From Bifiguratus adelaidae (taxonomy: Eukaryota > Mucoromycota > Endogonomycetes > Endogonales), in NCBI GenBank assembly GCA_002261195.1, contig MVBO01000056.1, positions 1 through 64,000 on the forward strand: a stretch of DNA of 64,000 bases. The letters are read 5' to 3'. The position numbers and the translations under genes are program-made. Under the pieces are notes generated by a model. The model was not told the origin of the DNA. It did no database searches and was given only the letters and a program-made list of their open reading frames with translations. The stretch's first letter is position 1. Every line of letters begins with the position of its first letter. Positions 43,833 through 54,317 of this stretch are shown piece after piece.

Positions 43833-45805
43833 CTATCGACGTCTTGCTTTTGGTTCCAACTGTAATACGACAATGCCGGCTACAATGGCACTAAAGACAA
43901 GTGCGGCCTTGACTGCTTCATTCGAAGCGAGATGGTCCAGAACCTCTTGGGTATCCATCATACCGATGTAGTCTAAGCGATCGAGTACGTTCCTCGGATA
44001 AAGCCAGTCCATCCATGTTGGCTGATAGGTTGTATTCTTCCGCGAGAGCTCCCGAGCTTTATCGCGGGCTTTTGATTTGTCGAGCTTTTCCGGAGATGCG
44101 AATGGTCTCCAGCATGAATAGTATTTGTTTATGACCGAGCTAAAGTTAAGTGTACGAGGATTACCACTGAAGCGTAATCAAAATCTCCTTTGCGTACCTG
44201 ACATCCAAAAACACTTTGGTTATTGATTGCGCTTTACGTGGGGAATACCGTCTCTCGCAATCTATAGCATCCTTTATCAGCTGTTCAATGTCTGTATTTT
44301 GGGGTACGTTCTTTAGGAGGGCGTGTAATGTTGCGTAATCCTGTGTCTCGCATTCGAGGATTTCTTGTCGTCGACTTTTGACCAACTATGGCACAAGTAT
44401 AAGTTGCCGGAAATGGGTGACGGGTGAGAAATCAGTCATCGTAACTTACCGATACAGCTACATAGAGCACAATGACCGGATTTGCACTGAAAAATAAGTC
44501 GAACAAACGGCCCACGTCCTGGTATGATAAGATGTCGTGACTGAACCATGTCAGTATCCAGCTGATGCAATAATAAGGTGGAACCCCGGCACTATCAAGG
44601 TATAAGGCAATGAGTGACACGCCAGATCGCTGCTTGCCTCTCTAAGCATTCGTAAATCTCTTCGTCCTCATATTTCAGTAATTGTTGCACGAGTTCAGCG
44701 GCCCGCATGGTCGGCGCTAACGTTTCAGCCATCGCATCTGTAATGACATGGATGGGGGTTAAGAATAATCTCGAAATGAAATGAGCGAGCGCAATATTGT
44801 CTCTAAAGCAAAAGGATATCTGGCCAGGAACAATGCCACGTTTTCGATGCATTCCACAGTAATGTCGGTGTCTTGCAGGTGCAAAAGAACGGTAGCGCTC
44901 AGATCATGAAAGCCCTAAGTCATGATATCAATGCTGTTTCTCTGTTTCATAATTCTTACCTGATAGTAATGTAGGTCTGGATTTCTTCGTAATACAGTCA
45001 TGATTACGTCAAACACACGTTGTCGGACATCGGGTTTAGCAATGGATACCCAATCTGCCTCTGGTCAATGCAATGTTTCATAGATTCGCACTTACCATGC
45101 TCTAACCAATGCAGTGATCGCACCACATCCATCCATACTTGCTCTTCATCCTTGTGCCGTCCTTGTACGCGCTGAAAGCCTTATTTCCATTAATGGCAAA
45201 TATCCGAAGGCGCACCTCAATTGGATGACGCCATGTTCAAAAATAGGCATGGGATGCGCCAACTTACCGGTGGGAGAGGCGGGAATGTGCCCACGTCGCT
45301 CCTTTTTGTATCGTAGGAGTACAGGCCTGTGGAGCATGCTTTAATCTTGGCGGTCACGGTGAACATAGTAATATCTCTTCCCTTTCTTACCATGCTTTCC
45401 GGCGAAGATTCGCCGAAAGGAAACCGCCACGCATACGAGCGATATTCTGGAGGACGGCAATGTCTCGTTGATCTATGGCTTCCAGAATATCTTCCTCGCG
45501 GTCACGGAGTTCATGCGGCGCAAGGCCTAGTTGTCGCGGTGACAAGGCTCGATGAAAAGAGGCTTTAACAAAGTCCAAGTTGATGTGCGCAGTTTGCTCC
45601 TGCCGCTCTGCCAAAACCGCCGATAACCTGCCAAACGGAAAAGTTCAGCCAGGGGTTGAGACGACAAGCTTGAATGGTGCAAAGGTCGCCATGTCATGCT
45701 AGCTCTTGCGGTGTCCACATACCTGGCTGACTCAAAGCATGACTCGGTCCCATCACGCACATTGGTTCGGTGTGTCCTGCTCCATTCGCGCAATTCGACA
45801 CTCAT
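43833..45805 (-). CDS. TBC-domain RabGAP, TBC1D20/Gyp8 type
   Basis: Ten exons: 45805-45723, 45627-45391, 45326-45268, 45179-45096, 45060-44960, 44914-44877, 44802-44638, 44591-44450, 44385-44198, 44139-43833; 467 residues. The TBC domain shows ARMRGGFLSANLRRKAWPVLL, RNPDLHYYQGFHDLSATVLL (across the intron at 44959-44915), VPPYYCISWILTWFSHD and DVGRLFDLFFSANPVIVLY. The catalytic dual-finger motifs appear as the Arg in LRRKAW and Gln in YYQG. A hydrophobic helix at the C-terminus (ALVFSAIVAGIVVLQL) is the membrane anchor typical of this subfamily, which acts on Rab1/Ypt1 at the ER. Two introns (44876-44803 and 44637-44592) have GC donors. Both are supported by phase and family alignment. Confidence 0.88.
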
Positions 45806-46234
45806 GGTTATCTGGACATAAATGACTGTCTGCAAATTAATTGGTGAGTTTTTGTGTATTTGTGCAGACGTGGATGGCTCACAAAGATATAAGCAGCTGC
45901 TGTGTTGGCGTGCGCTTATCATCCTGGCTTTAATGCACGCAAACTTTCGTGAATAAGCTGCTGTTGGCCCATGCGGACACCACACAACAGACGCAACATA
46001 CTTAGCGACATGATTCTTTTGGGGGGTTGATGTCACTCGGCGCAATCATCGGCACATCAGGCCTACAATGGCACTTGAAATAGGCATCTACAGCTGACGA
46101 CCTTTATCACACGCTATTCAATCTAATATCGCACACTTTAACACAAGAAACATGCTCATGTGCCACAATTCGTGTGGTATCTTTGCAGCATCAGGGATGC
46201 AGCAATTCTAGTCTACGGAAAGCTTGGAACAGTT
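45806..46234. other. Intergenic, nothing recognised
   Basis: About 430 bases between the RabGAP start and the end of the sulfotransferase array. Upstream frames on the minus strand continue the RabGAP region without ATG support. No other feature seen. Confidence 0.3.
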
Positions 46235-46983
46235 CTATGTGGATCGTTGCAACAACTGATACCTCTTTGCGGCTTGTACAGCTATTGCGGCGACACCCGT
46301 TGCAACACTGGTCAAGACATCCCATTGATTGTAGCGATCAAACCTTTCAAGGTCATGATCACTTTTCGGAACTCTTTCGTGTGGTTGGTATGAGGATACT
46401 GAACATCCGGCACGGGCACGCCGAGGAACGCACACAATGGCCCTCATTCGTCTTGTGGCCTGAAGATGAATACGTTCTCTTTGCCTTTGTAATCAAGAAC
46501 CTTCTGGGCATGCTGCTCTATCTTGCGAATATCGAATTGCTTGTCTTAAAAATCGAACTTCGAATTCGCCATCCCATATCACCTTCTTACCATGGCGTAC
46601 TGTCTCTCGAGTGTATTTGGTATGACAAGACTCGCCGGAAATGGCCAAGTAACCATCGAAACATCGTAAATTGTGTTTGGTGCAGACTGCCACCACTTCT
46701 CGCCGTCGCGGACGGAGTGTATTATTTTAGCGCCCGGGTATTGATCAATCAACTCTTTGTAGAAGGAGCAAGCCGGCCAGTCACAAGCAGCTTCGTAGCC
46801 CTTAAGGTATGCGTCCCAGTCGACCTTTTTGCCGTCGTATGCGTCCATCCATATCGGAATGTCCTTGCCACCCCGAACGATGTCTACCATATGAAAGCAA
46901 GGATAACCAAGTATCTCCAAAGCTGTTTTCATGGAATTCGTACCGGTCCGACCATATCCAGTGCAAAATACTTTGAGTGGCAT
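46235..46983 (-). pseudogene. Sulfotransferase-like copy 1, broken
   Basis: Starts with ATG at 46983 and reads well for about 133 residues (KVFCTGYGRTGTNSMKTALEILG, then WDAYLKGYEAACDWPA, AKIIHSVRDGEKW). A frameshift follows near 46580. The next segment (KVIWDGEFEVRF...) continues in another frame, and a third frame (KIEQHAQKVLDYKGKENVFIF) holds in-frame TGA codons. The hydrophobic tail (VATGVAAIAVQAAKRYQLL) is still recognisable. At least two frameshifts and two stops, so it is a pseudogene of the family described for the copy at 47247-47984. Confidence 0.85.
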
Positions 46984-47246
46984 GGTGTTTAAGAAAAGGT
47001 GAACGCACTAAATGCGCGCTACCATACCTTTAACGGCAACGCTCATTAATTCATAAGGATGATTAATCTTCCGGGACCGTTTGAGGCTCGGTGCATCAAC
47101 CTGCTGGAGACGCTTTTGGTGTTCAAATCATCGATCTATCACAATCCACAAGATCATCGTAAGCAAATGTATTGTGGTAAGGAGGGGAGACGATCTATCG
47201 TGACAATCCGAACCGTCAACACACTAACATCCCGGGCCCCGTTGAT

Positions 47247-47984
47247 TTACAACAATTGATGCCTCTTCGCGACTTGCAACGCTACTGCTGCGACACCGGC
47301 AGTAACTGCCGACCAAAACACCTTACTCATTATTCTATTGACGCGAGTCACCCGCTCAATGCGCTCACGAAACATCTTAGTATCGTTCGTGTGAGGGAAT
47401 GGCACATCCGGCACGGGCTCCCCGAGAAAGGCGCACAGCGGCTCCCATCCATCCTGAACTCGGAAAATCAATACGTTCTCCTTGCCCTTGTACTCGAGAA
47501 CGTTCTGAGTGTGCTCCTCCATCTTGCGAATCGCATACTGTTTATCCTGGAATCGATTATCAAAACTGCGCTCCCAAATCACCTTTTTGGTCATCTGGCG
47601 CAGCTTCTCGATACGCGTGGGTGTGAGAAGGCTCATTGGGAAGGACGGCCTCATCGTCGATGCTTCATATATCGTGTTACGCGCCGATTCGTACCACTTT
47701 TCACCATCGCGCACTGAGTGAATAATCTTGGCGTTAGGGTAATGATCGATAAGCTCCTTGTAAAAGGTGACAGCAGGCCAGTCGCAAACCGCAGTATACC
47801 CTTCGAAATACGCATCCCAGTCCACCTTCTTGCCTTCCGCAGCGTCTACCCAAGCTTGCGGGTCCTTGCCGGCCTCAATGATTTCCAATATGTGAAAGCA
47901 AGGATAACCAAGTATCTCCAGGGCCTCTTTGATGGAGTTGGTGCCAGTACGACCAAATCCTGTGCAGAATACTTCGATCGTCAT
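47247..47984 (-). CDS. Sulfotransferase-like P-loop protein, copy 2 (intact)
   Basis: Intronless, 245 residues from ATG at 47984. The N-terminus MTIEVFCTGFGRTGTNS is the phosphate-binding loop of the fungal sulfotransferase_4-type family, and EALEILGYPCFHI follows. Further blocks are WDAYFEGYTAVCDWPAVTF, YPNAKIIHSVRDGEKWYESA (the second nucleotide-binding helix with Arg/Ser) and VLEYKGKENVLIFRVQDGWEPLC. A hydrophobic helix near the C-terminus (VFWSAVTAGVAAVALQVAK) suggests tail anchoring. PAPS-dependent activity is expected from the fold but has not been shown for most members. It is one of five tandem, same-strand copies about 1 kb apart. Confidence 0.85.
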   Translation of the reverse strand: MTIEVFCTGFGRTGTNSIKEALEILGYPCFHILEIIEAGKDPQAWVDAAEGKKVDWDAYFEGYTAVCDWPAVTFYKELIDHYPNAKIIHSVRDGEKWYESARNTIYEASTMRPSFPMSLLTPTRIEKLRQMTKKVIWERSFDNRFQDKQYAIRKMEEHTQNVLEYKGKENVLIFRVQDGWEPLCAFLGEPVPDVPFPHTNDTKMFRERIERVTRVNRIMSKVFWSAVTAGVAAVALQVAKRHQLL

Positions 47985-48190
47985 GGTGTGAAGAAGAAGT
48001 TTCGGGCGCAATAGCCCGTTCGAAGGGTCTTCCTCATTTTCCGAAATCAATCATTAACAGTCACGCCCGATGAGTGTTTGACGCATAGTCGGGTAAATCC
48101 AAACGACGCGCTCGGACATACAAGCAGCGGGATCATGGTGTAAGTCATTGTACCATCACAAGTACGGATCAATTGACAATTAAACATGAC

Positions 48191-48931
48191 CTACAGTCCC
48201 AACAATTGAGGCCTCTTTGCGACTTGAACAGCTATCACTGCGAAGCCAGCCGCCAACCCCGACCAAAATGCCCGATATACAACCACATTTGTGCGCTTCA
48301 TCTTGTCAATATACGCCCGGAATGACTTGGAGTCGTTGATATGAGGGAATGGCCCATTCGGCACTGGAACTCCAAGGAAGGCACACAAAGGTTCCCAACC
48401 GTCCTGCACCCGAAAAACCAGCACATTGTCTTTGCCTTTGTAGTCCAAAACACCCTGCGTGTGTTTTTCCATCATCCGAATGGTGTGTTCTTTATCGGTG
48501 AGTCTATCATCGAAATCGCGCTTCCACAACATGGCAGCCAGTTGTTGCATTTGCCTGAAACCCTTTGGCGTAAACAAGCTCATTGGGAAAGAGCACTTCA
48601 TCGTTGACACATCCCATATTGTATTTCGCGCTGACTGATACCAACTTTCACCATCGCGTACGGAGTGAATGATTTTGGCGTTCGGGTAGTGGTCGATGAG
48701 CTCCTTATTAAAGGTGACAGCAGGCCAGTCGCATACGGCCTCATAGCCTTCAAAGTACGCATCCCAGTCCACCTCTTTGCCGTCAGCAGCATCCATCCAA
48801 ATTTTCGCGTCTCTGCAGCCGCTGACTATCTCGGTCATGTGAAAGCATGGGTAACCGAGAGTTTCCAACGCTTCTTTGATAGATTTGGTACCTGTACGAC
48901 AATATCCTGTGCAAAAGACTTGGATTGTCAT
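48191..48931 (-). CDS. Sulfotransferase-like P-loop protein, copy 3 (intact frame)
   Basis: Intronless, 246 residues from ATG at 48931. It follows copy 2 block by block (GYPCFHMTEIVSG, WDAYFEGYEAVCDWPAVTF, NAKIIHSVRDGESWYQSA, VLDYKGKDNVLVFRVQDGWEPLC) and has the same C-terminal hydrophobic helix (FWSGLAAGFAVIAVQVAK). The phosphate loop differs: GYCRTGTKS in place of GFGRTGTNS, losing the first Gly and the Asn. That may weaken nucleotide binding, or alter specificity. No stop or frameshift is present, so it may still be functional. Confidence 0.82.
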   Translation of the reverse strand: MTIQVFCTGYCRTGTKSIKEALETLGYPCFHMTEIVSGCRDAKIWMDAADGKEVDWDAYFEGYEAVCDWPAVTFNKELIDHYPNAKIIHSVRDGESWYQSARNTIWDVSTMKCSFPMSLFTPKGFRQMQQLAAMLWKRDFDDRLTDKEHTIRMMEKHTQGVLDYKGKDNVLVFRVQDGWEPLCAFLGVPVPNGPFPHINDSKSFRAYIDKMKRTNVVVYRAFWSGLAAGFAVIAVQVAKRPQLLGL

Positions 48932-49143
48932 GCTGCAAGTGGAGTCAAAAAGCGACCTCGGCGAAAAACCTCGGAACTCAACTCGTGACTGTTAATTCAT
49001 CATGTCGAAAGCGTTGGTTCGCAGGCCATTCAAGCCTCAGCATGTAGTCAATGCAAGTCTACACAAGCCCCGTAATGCATCATTTTCCAAGTTCTGGGAA
49101 AGGTGGCCTATTGCTGGCGAACTTTGTGACTGAAAGAGCAAAA

Positions 49144-49765
49144 TCAATCACATTGCTCCAAATGATCGACGGACAGCTTTATTTGGCACGACCATGTTGA
49201 AATCGACGTGGCACAGCGTATCACAACAATCTCTGTCTTTGCGACCTCTATCGCTACTGCCACCACTCCCGCGGTCACTGACGTCCAAAAGATACCACTG
49301 AGAATCGCGGTGGCACGTCGAACTTTCGTAATCCGCTCACGAAACATCTTAGCATCGCTATTGCAGGGAAAAAGGCACATCCGGCACAGGCACTCCGAGG
49401 AAGGCAAATAACGGTTCCATCCATCTTGTATCCGGAATATCAGCATCTTTTCCTTGCCCTTGTAGTCGAGAACGCTCTGGGTATGTTGCTCCATTTGCTT
49501 GATCGCGTATTCCTTGTCCCAGAATCGGTCATGGAAGTCGCGTATCCATATAATCTTATCAGCCATCTTTCGATGCCTCATGATCTGTCTGGGAATGATG
49601 AGGTTCATCGGGAAACTGATTTTCATGTGCGTCGCTTCCGGGGATGGTGTTGTATGCTGAATTCCCACCAACTGTCGCCGTCGCGGACAGCATGGATAAC
49701 CTTGGCGTCAGGGTAATGATCGATGATTTGCTTGTAGAAAGTGGCGGGCCAGCGTAAGCAATATG
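49144..49765 (-). pseudogene. Sulfotransferase-like copy 4, 5'-truncated and broken
   Basis: Homology begins only at the middle of the family (ATFYKQIIDHYPDAKVI near 49760); the P-loop part is missing. The frame shifts near 49670 and continues as MKISFPMNLIIPRQIM, VLDYKGKEKMLIFRIQDGW, then drifts near 49420 (NRYLPSSECLC) before a hydrophobic tail (IFWTSVTAGVVAVAIEVAK). Truncation plus frameshifts mark it as a pseudogene. Confidence 0.8.
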
Positions 49766-49861
49766 TGATGGTAGGTACAATTGGTCTATCAACTGGTTAT
49801 GTATCAATTAATCGCATATAGCTGCCCCAGTCCAGCTACCAATGTGACTATATTGATGCTC

Positions 49862-50586
49862 TTAATGGCGCACTATCTGTCTGTTGTAGGCGAACGCGAC
49901 ACCAGCAGCAACAAGTGCCCAGAAAACACCGTTAAAAATTCTTTCAGTTAGACGAATCCGTGATATGATAGCTTTCACCGCGTTGGTGTCGTTGCTGTTG
50001 GGGAAGGGCACATTTGGAACCGGTACACCCAGAAACTTGCAAAGCGGTTCCCTTCACTCCTGTACTTGGAACACCAGGACATTGTCCGTGCCCTTGTAGT
50101 CGAGCACATTCTGCTTGTGCTATAGCATGACCTTCTTTGATGCCTCCTTGTCCAAGAAACCATTCGAAAACACGGCAGCCCATAACTCGTCAGTCATGGC
50201 TCTTGTCTTGCGAACTTGACTGGGCGTGAACCAGCTGAAAGGCTCGTGTCGACGTGAGAAAGCTCCCAAATGGTGCTCTTCACCGAGTCATACAACTTGT
50301 CGGGATCTCTATCGGTATAGATGATTTTCGCGTCCGGATAATGATCAATAATCTCCTTGTAAAAGTAGAAACCGGCCAATCGCAAGCAGCTGTATACCCT
50401 TTGAAGATGAAATCCCCAGTCGATAGGCTTGCCGTGAAGCGCGTCGATAAAGAGCGTCGGATCCACTGCCTTCTTATCAATGATTTCGACCATGTGAAAG
50501 CAAGGATAACCAAGGATCTCCAATGCCTCTTTGAGCGAGTTTGTGCCTGTGCGGCCGAAGCCAGTGCAGTAAACTCTGAGTGTCAT
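49862..50586 (-). pseudogene. Sulfotransferase-like copy 5, broken
   Basis: Begins with ATG at 50586 and an intact loop (CTGFGRTGTNSLKEALEILG). Two compensating indels lie near 50360-50410: between them the frame reads HLQRVYSCLRLAGF, while the other frame holds the family block FKGYTAACDWPVSTF. A frameshift near 50230 then ends the frame. Later segments (LDYKGTDNVLVFQVQE, FLGVPVPNVPF) sit in other frames with stops, and the tail helix (GVFWALVAAGVAFAY) precedes a stop at 49862. Broken, but the N-terminal part is well preserved. Confidence 0.8.
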
Positions 50587-51106
50587 GATTGTTCGTATTC
50601 GCATCCCAAAAAGCCCTTAATATATAAAAGCGTCAAATTAACTCGCGTTCAAAGCCCGAATTTCCTTTCTGCGAATCGCGTGGTTCGAAGCCACCACCAT
50701 TTTGTACGTTTTGTACACGCACAGCATTGCCCGTCTTGTTGGCGCAGATGCAGGGAAAGAATGAATGCGGGAATTCCTCTGGCAGATGTTCTACTGAATT
50801 TGGCAAGTGTGATATATTGTATCAGCACCGTCTATTTGGCATCTATATAACCACTCTTCGATCAATGCATATCTGACAGCATGGAATAACCCTTTGGCGT
50901 ATTCATTGGACCAAGTCAACACATCCAACCGAAACGTGTTCTCCGCATGGGCAGGGTAATTACTAAAAACAGTCACAATCGTACCCTTGGACTTTTTCAT
51001 CAATAAAACGAGTCGCACTGCTGTCTCTCTCTTGTTTCCTTTCTCTTTCTCTCTGTCTTCTCTCGGTCATCAACACCTCGTATTGCTCCCTTCAGATAAC
51101 ATCGTC
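50587..51106. promoter_or_regulatory. Upstream region of pyruvate kinase with CT-rich tract
   Basis: No gene. A strongly pyrimidine-rich tract at about 51018-51065 (CTCTCTCTTGTTTCC, TTTCTCTCTGTCTTCTCTC) precedes the ATG at 51107. CT blocks of this kind lie at transcription start regions of highly expressed fungal glycolytic genes. The left part is the upstream region of sulfotransferase-like copy 5. Confidence 0.45.
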
Positions 51107-52883
51107 ATGAAAAGCGACAACGTATCGACCAATCTGCAATGGATTGCAAACATGAATGTAGACGTTGAGCCCAAGGCTGCTCGCAAGTCGTCCATTATCT
51201 GTACTATCGGTAAGTCGGTTATACACGAATGGGTGCAGAATCCCTGCATGTGGGCCACGCCATGTGCTATCTGCGTACTGGCAAGCTGTAGAAGGCCACA
51301 GAGACCCTTCATAGATCACAATGATCATCTGGCGGGAAAATTAACCATATATGCGCTCTTATAGGCCCCAAAACCAACAGTGTAGAGATGATCAGCAAGC
51401 TTCGTGATGCTGGATGCAACATTGTCCGCATGAACTTCTCTCATGGCTCCTACGAGGTAAGCATCGGCGACCACCCAAAAGCATTCGGGCAAAAATTTTG
51501 GGGTTTGTGCTCCCAAGTTTATCTCTGTTCATCTTTGCAATCTAGTACCATCAATCGGTTATTGACAATACCAGAAAATCTGTCGAGACTCATCCTGGCC
51601 CACCGGTCGCTATTGCTTTGGATACCAAGGGTCCTGAGATCCGTACTGGTTTGATGAAGGATGGTGTTGAAGTGCCTATCTCCAGCGGTCATGAGATGAT
51701 CTTTAGCGTTGATCCCAAATACGCCGAGATTTGTGACGGTGAGACGATGTACATTGATTACACCAACTTGCCCAAGGTGATTGATGTCGGCAAGATCATC
51801 TACGTGGACGATGGTGTCATGTCATTCGAGGTCTTGTCCAAGGGGGACGACTACGTCAAGGTGCGAGCCTTGAACAATGGCAAGCTCAGCTCGAGGAAGG
51901 GCGTCAACTTGCCCAAGACTCCGGTCGACTTGCCTGCCCTTTCCGAGAAAGACAAGGCGGACTTGCGTTTTGGTGTCAAGAATGGTGTCGATATGATCTT
52001 TGCGTCATTCATCCGTCGTGGACAAGATATCAGAGACATTCGGGAAGTATTGGGCCCGGAGGGTGCCAACATCAAGATTATGGCCAAGCTCGAGAATCAT
52101 CAAGGATGCCAAAACTTTGACGAGATTCTCAAAGAGACGGACGCTGTCATGGTTGCTCGAGGCGATATGGGTATCGAAATCCCCTGCGAACGTGTTTTCA
52201 TTGCACAAAAGATGATGATTGCAAAGTGTAATCTTGCAGGAAAGCCTGTCGTGTGCGCAACTCAAATGTTGGAATCCATGACTTACAACCCTCGTCCAAC
52301 TCGCGCTGAGGTGTCTGACGTCGCCAATGCTATCCTTGATGGTGCCGACTGTGTCATGTTGTCAGGAGAGACCGCTAAAGGTAACTATCCTATTGAAGCG
52401 GTCAAGACTATGCACGAAATTTGCGTTCTTGCCGAATCTGTCATTGCCTACGGACCGCTATATAGCGAACTCCGCACTCTCACCCCTGTCCCGACGGAAA
52501 CTACAGAGACTGTCGCCAGCTCCGCGGTGTCCGCCGCCCATGAACAGAACGCTGGCGCCATCATTGTGCTCACTCGATCTGGACGCGCTGCTCGTCTCGT
52601 CTCGAAATACCGCCCACAAGTCCCCATCATCGTAGTTACCCGAAATGCCCAAACTGCACGTCAATCCCACCTTTCGCGCGGCTGTTATCCGTTCATCTAT
52701 GAAAAGCCACAATCGTCGGACCTTGCCGCCTGGCAAGACGACGTGGACGCTCGTCTCAAATGGGGTATGGAGGAAGGTATCGCAAATGGACTTCTCAAGA
52801 GCGGTCAACCCGTCATTGCCATGCAAGGATGGAGAGGCGGTCTCGGCAACACCAACACTCTCCGTATTCTGATGGCGCCCTGA
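51107..52883 (+). CDS. PYK1: Pyruvate kinase
   Basis: Three exons: 51107-51209, 51365-51456, 51546-52883; 510 residues. It converts phosphoenolpyruvate and ADP to pyruvate and ATP, the last step of glycolysis. Visible motifs are [14 protein letters not shown], split by intron 1; [11 protein letters not shown], split by intron 2; [22 protein letters not shown] with the catalytic Lys; the Mg-binding [12 protein letters not shown]; and the C-terminal effector domain ([19 protein letters not shown]). Length and motifs match fungal PYK. Introns crowd the 5' end. The promoter tract upstream agrees with strong expression. Confidence 0.98.
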
Positions 52884-53057
52884 GCTCAAGGAGCTTTCCG
52901 ACAATTGTCCTGATTTCCGCATTTTTTTTCTTTTCATCTTTTCATGTACTTAACACAAGGTCCATGCGTATCGGTCTCGCTACGAAAAATATATAGGCAT
53001 CATTGGAATACAAGGAAGAAAGCATTGTTGTTTGTTACACGTCCATATCGACCATGT

Positions 53058-53613
53058 TTAATTGTTCTCCACTAGCTTGCCCACCAAGAGATACTTGTTT
53101 TTAAAATGCATCTCCCATCCACGCAAAGACTCCCATTCATCTCCCGTCAAATCCTCCAACTTGTCTATCGGTCCGTTCACATCCGAGAGCATATCGAGAT
53201 CAAACGAGTTTTTGGCGAGTCCTCGAGAGGCATCCCGTCCAGCAAAGTTACCGTAAGGTCCATCTATCACAAAAGTCAACAAAGGTCAAACCGAAAATAA
53301 TAAAGACATGAGGTTTAATCGTCAAAGACGTACCTGGTCCATAAAAGTTTCGACCCAAGCTTGCATCGTACACTTGTCCATTGACAGCAAGCATAAGCCT
53401 ACCGCGACCTCCGTCCTGTCGTCCATCAAAGGCGGCTAATTCTCGAGGTGTATAGTCTCTAAAGACAATGGTATCTGGATGAGTTAGTGAAGGTGGTGTG
53501 GACGTGGACGTGGAGTAAAGCGTAGAGAGAACATAGACGAGCGTTGCTGAGAGAAGCCAGTTGAGCGGATTCTTTCGCAATTGTGTGGAGAGCGTGACAA
53601 GGTCCATGGCCAT
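53058..53613 (-). CDS. Membrane-associated cytochrome-b5-like haem protein (Dap1/PGRMC type)
   Basis: Two exons: 53613-53334 and 53263-53058; 161 residues. A membrane helix at about 16-35 (LNWLLSATLVYVLSTLYS) is followed by the cytochrome-b5-like domain of the MAPR group: [50 protein letters not shown], with the haem-ligand Tyr region intact, and WEMHFKNKYLLVGKL at the end. The splice joins YGP to DGPYGNFAG exactly as in the family. Dap1 binds haem and supports cytochrome P450 enzymes such as Erg11 in sterol synthesis. Its start is 77 bases from the divergent CDGSH gene. Confidence 0.93.
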
Positions 53614-53690
53614 TTAGCCGAATTTGGGGATGCGCTTTTAGAGCTTGGGTGGGATTGTGTCTCGTATTTGTTTTCTTCTATCTGCATGTC

Positions 53691-54317
53691 ATGTCTGGGG
53701 AGGTAACGATGGCGGAGGATAGATGTAGGGAAGATTTCAAGGATATTGAGGATTTAAAGGCTTGCGTGGCACTGGTAGGGATGTACATTCGATTGGAGGG
53801 TGTCATTGATCCATCTTCTAGTTTGGACCTTGTATCGTCAAGAATTTGAAGCAAGGCGAGACAAAACTATGGTGTACTTGTGGTCTTTCCAAATCGCAAC
53901 CATGGTATGTGAGGTTACGGGCAATGCTTTGGTCCCTCGATTCATCGAACCGTTTGCATGTAGGTGTGATAATTCTCACAAGGAAACACCTTTCAAGCCA
54001 TTGGTGTGGCGCGTGACCGGAACACTCAAGGATGGACGTGCACAAACCATGTACAGTCTCTGTGGCTGCAAGTATTCTTCAAGTCGTCCGTAAGTTGCTT
54101 CTGCATAATGTCATCCGCATCTGGCTAATCGTTGATTAAATCCCAACCTCAGATACTGTGATTGATCTCGTAAGTGGTACCATAACCTCTTCCAATCACC
54201 TCGAATGTAATCAACATAGATATACACCAAGCCGTTCCATACTTTGCGAGACAGGAAGTCTGCAAACATGATCATTCAGGGAAACTTTGCGTGTATTGTG
54301 GATTTGCTAGTGGCTGA
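53691..54317 (+). CDS. CDGSH iron-sulfur protein (CISD3/MiNT-like) with in-frame TGA in the second motif
   Basis: Model of five exons: 53691-53702, 53822-53904, 53964-54089, 54153-54169, 54220-54317. Exon 2 to exon 3 gives WCTCGLSKSQPWCDNSHKE, the first 2Fe-2S motif with three Cys and one His (CDNSH instead of CDGSH). FKPLVW follows. Exon 3 to 4 gives LCGCKYSSSRPYCD, the second motif, but the next codon is TGA (54163-54165) where Gly is expected. Beyond it, exon 4 ends TCT-C and exon 5 begins AT, restoring Ser-His in phase, and the frame runs 31 more codons to a normal TGA. Translation may end at 54165, giving about 83 residues and losing the last ligand. The first exon is uncertain; a longer one starting at the same ATG and ending near 53774 also fits. 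Confidence 0.72.

Noticed and set aside
46174-46992. Long plus-strand open frame of 272 codons opposite sulfotransferase-like copy 1
   Set aside because: It mirrors the codon structure of the minus-strand family and has no domain of its own; similar mirrors occur opposite copies 2 and 3.
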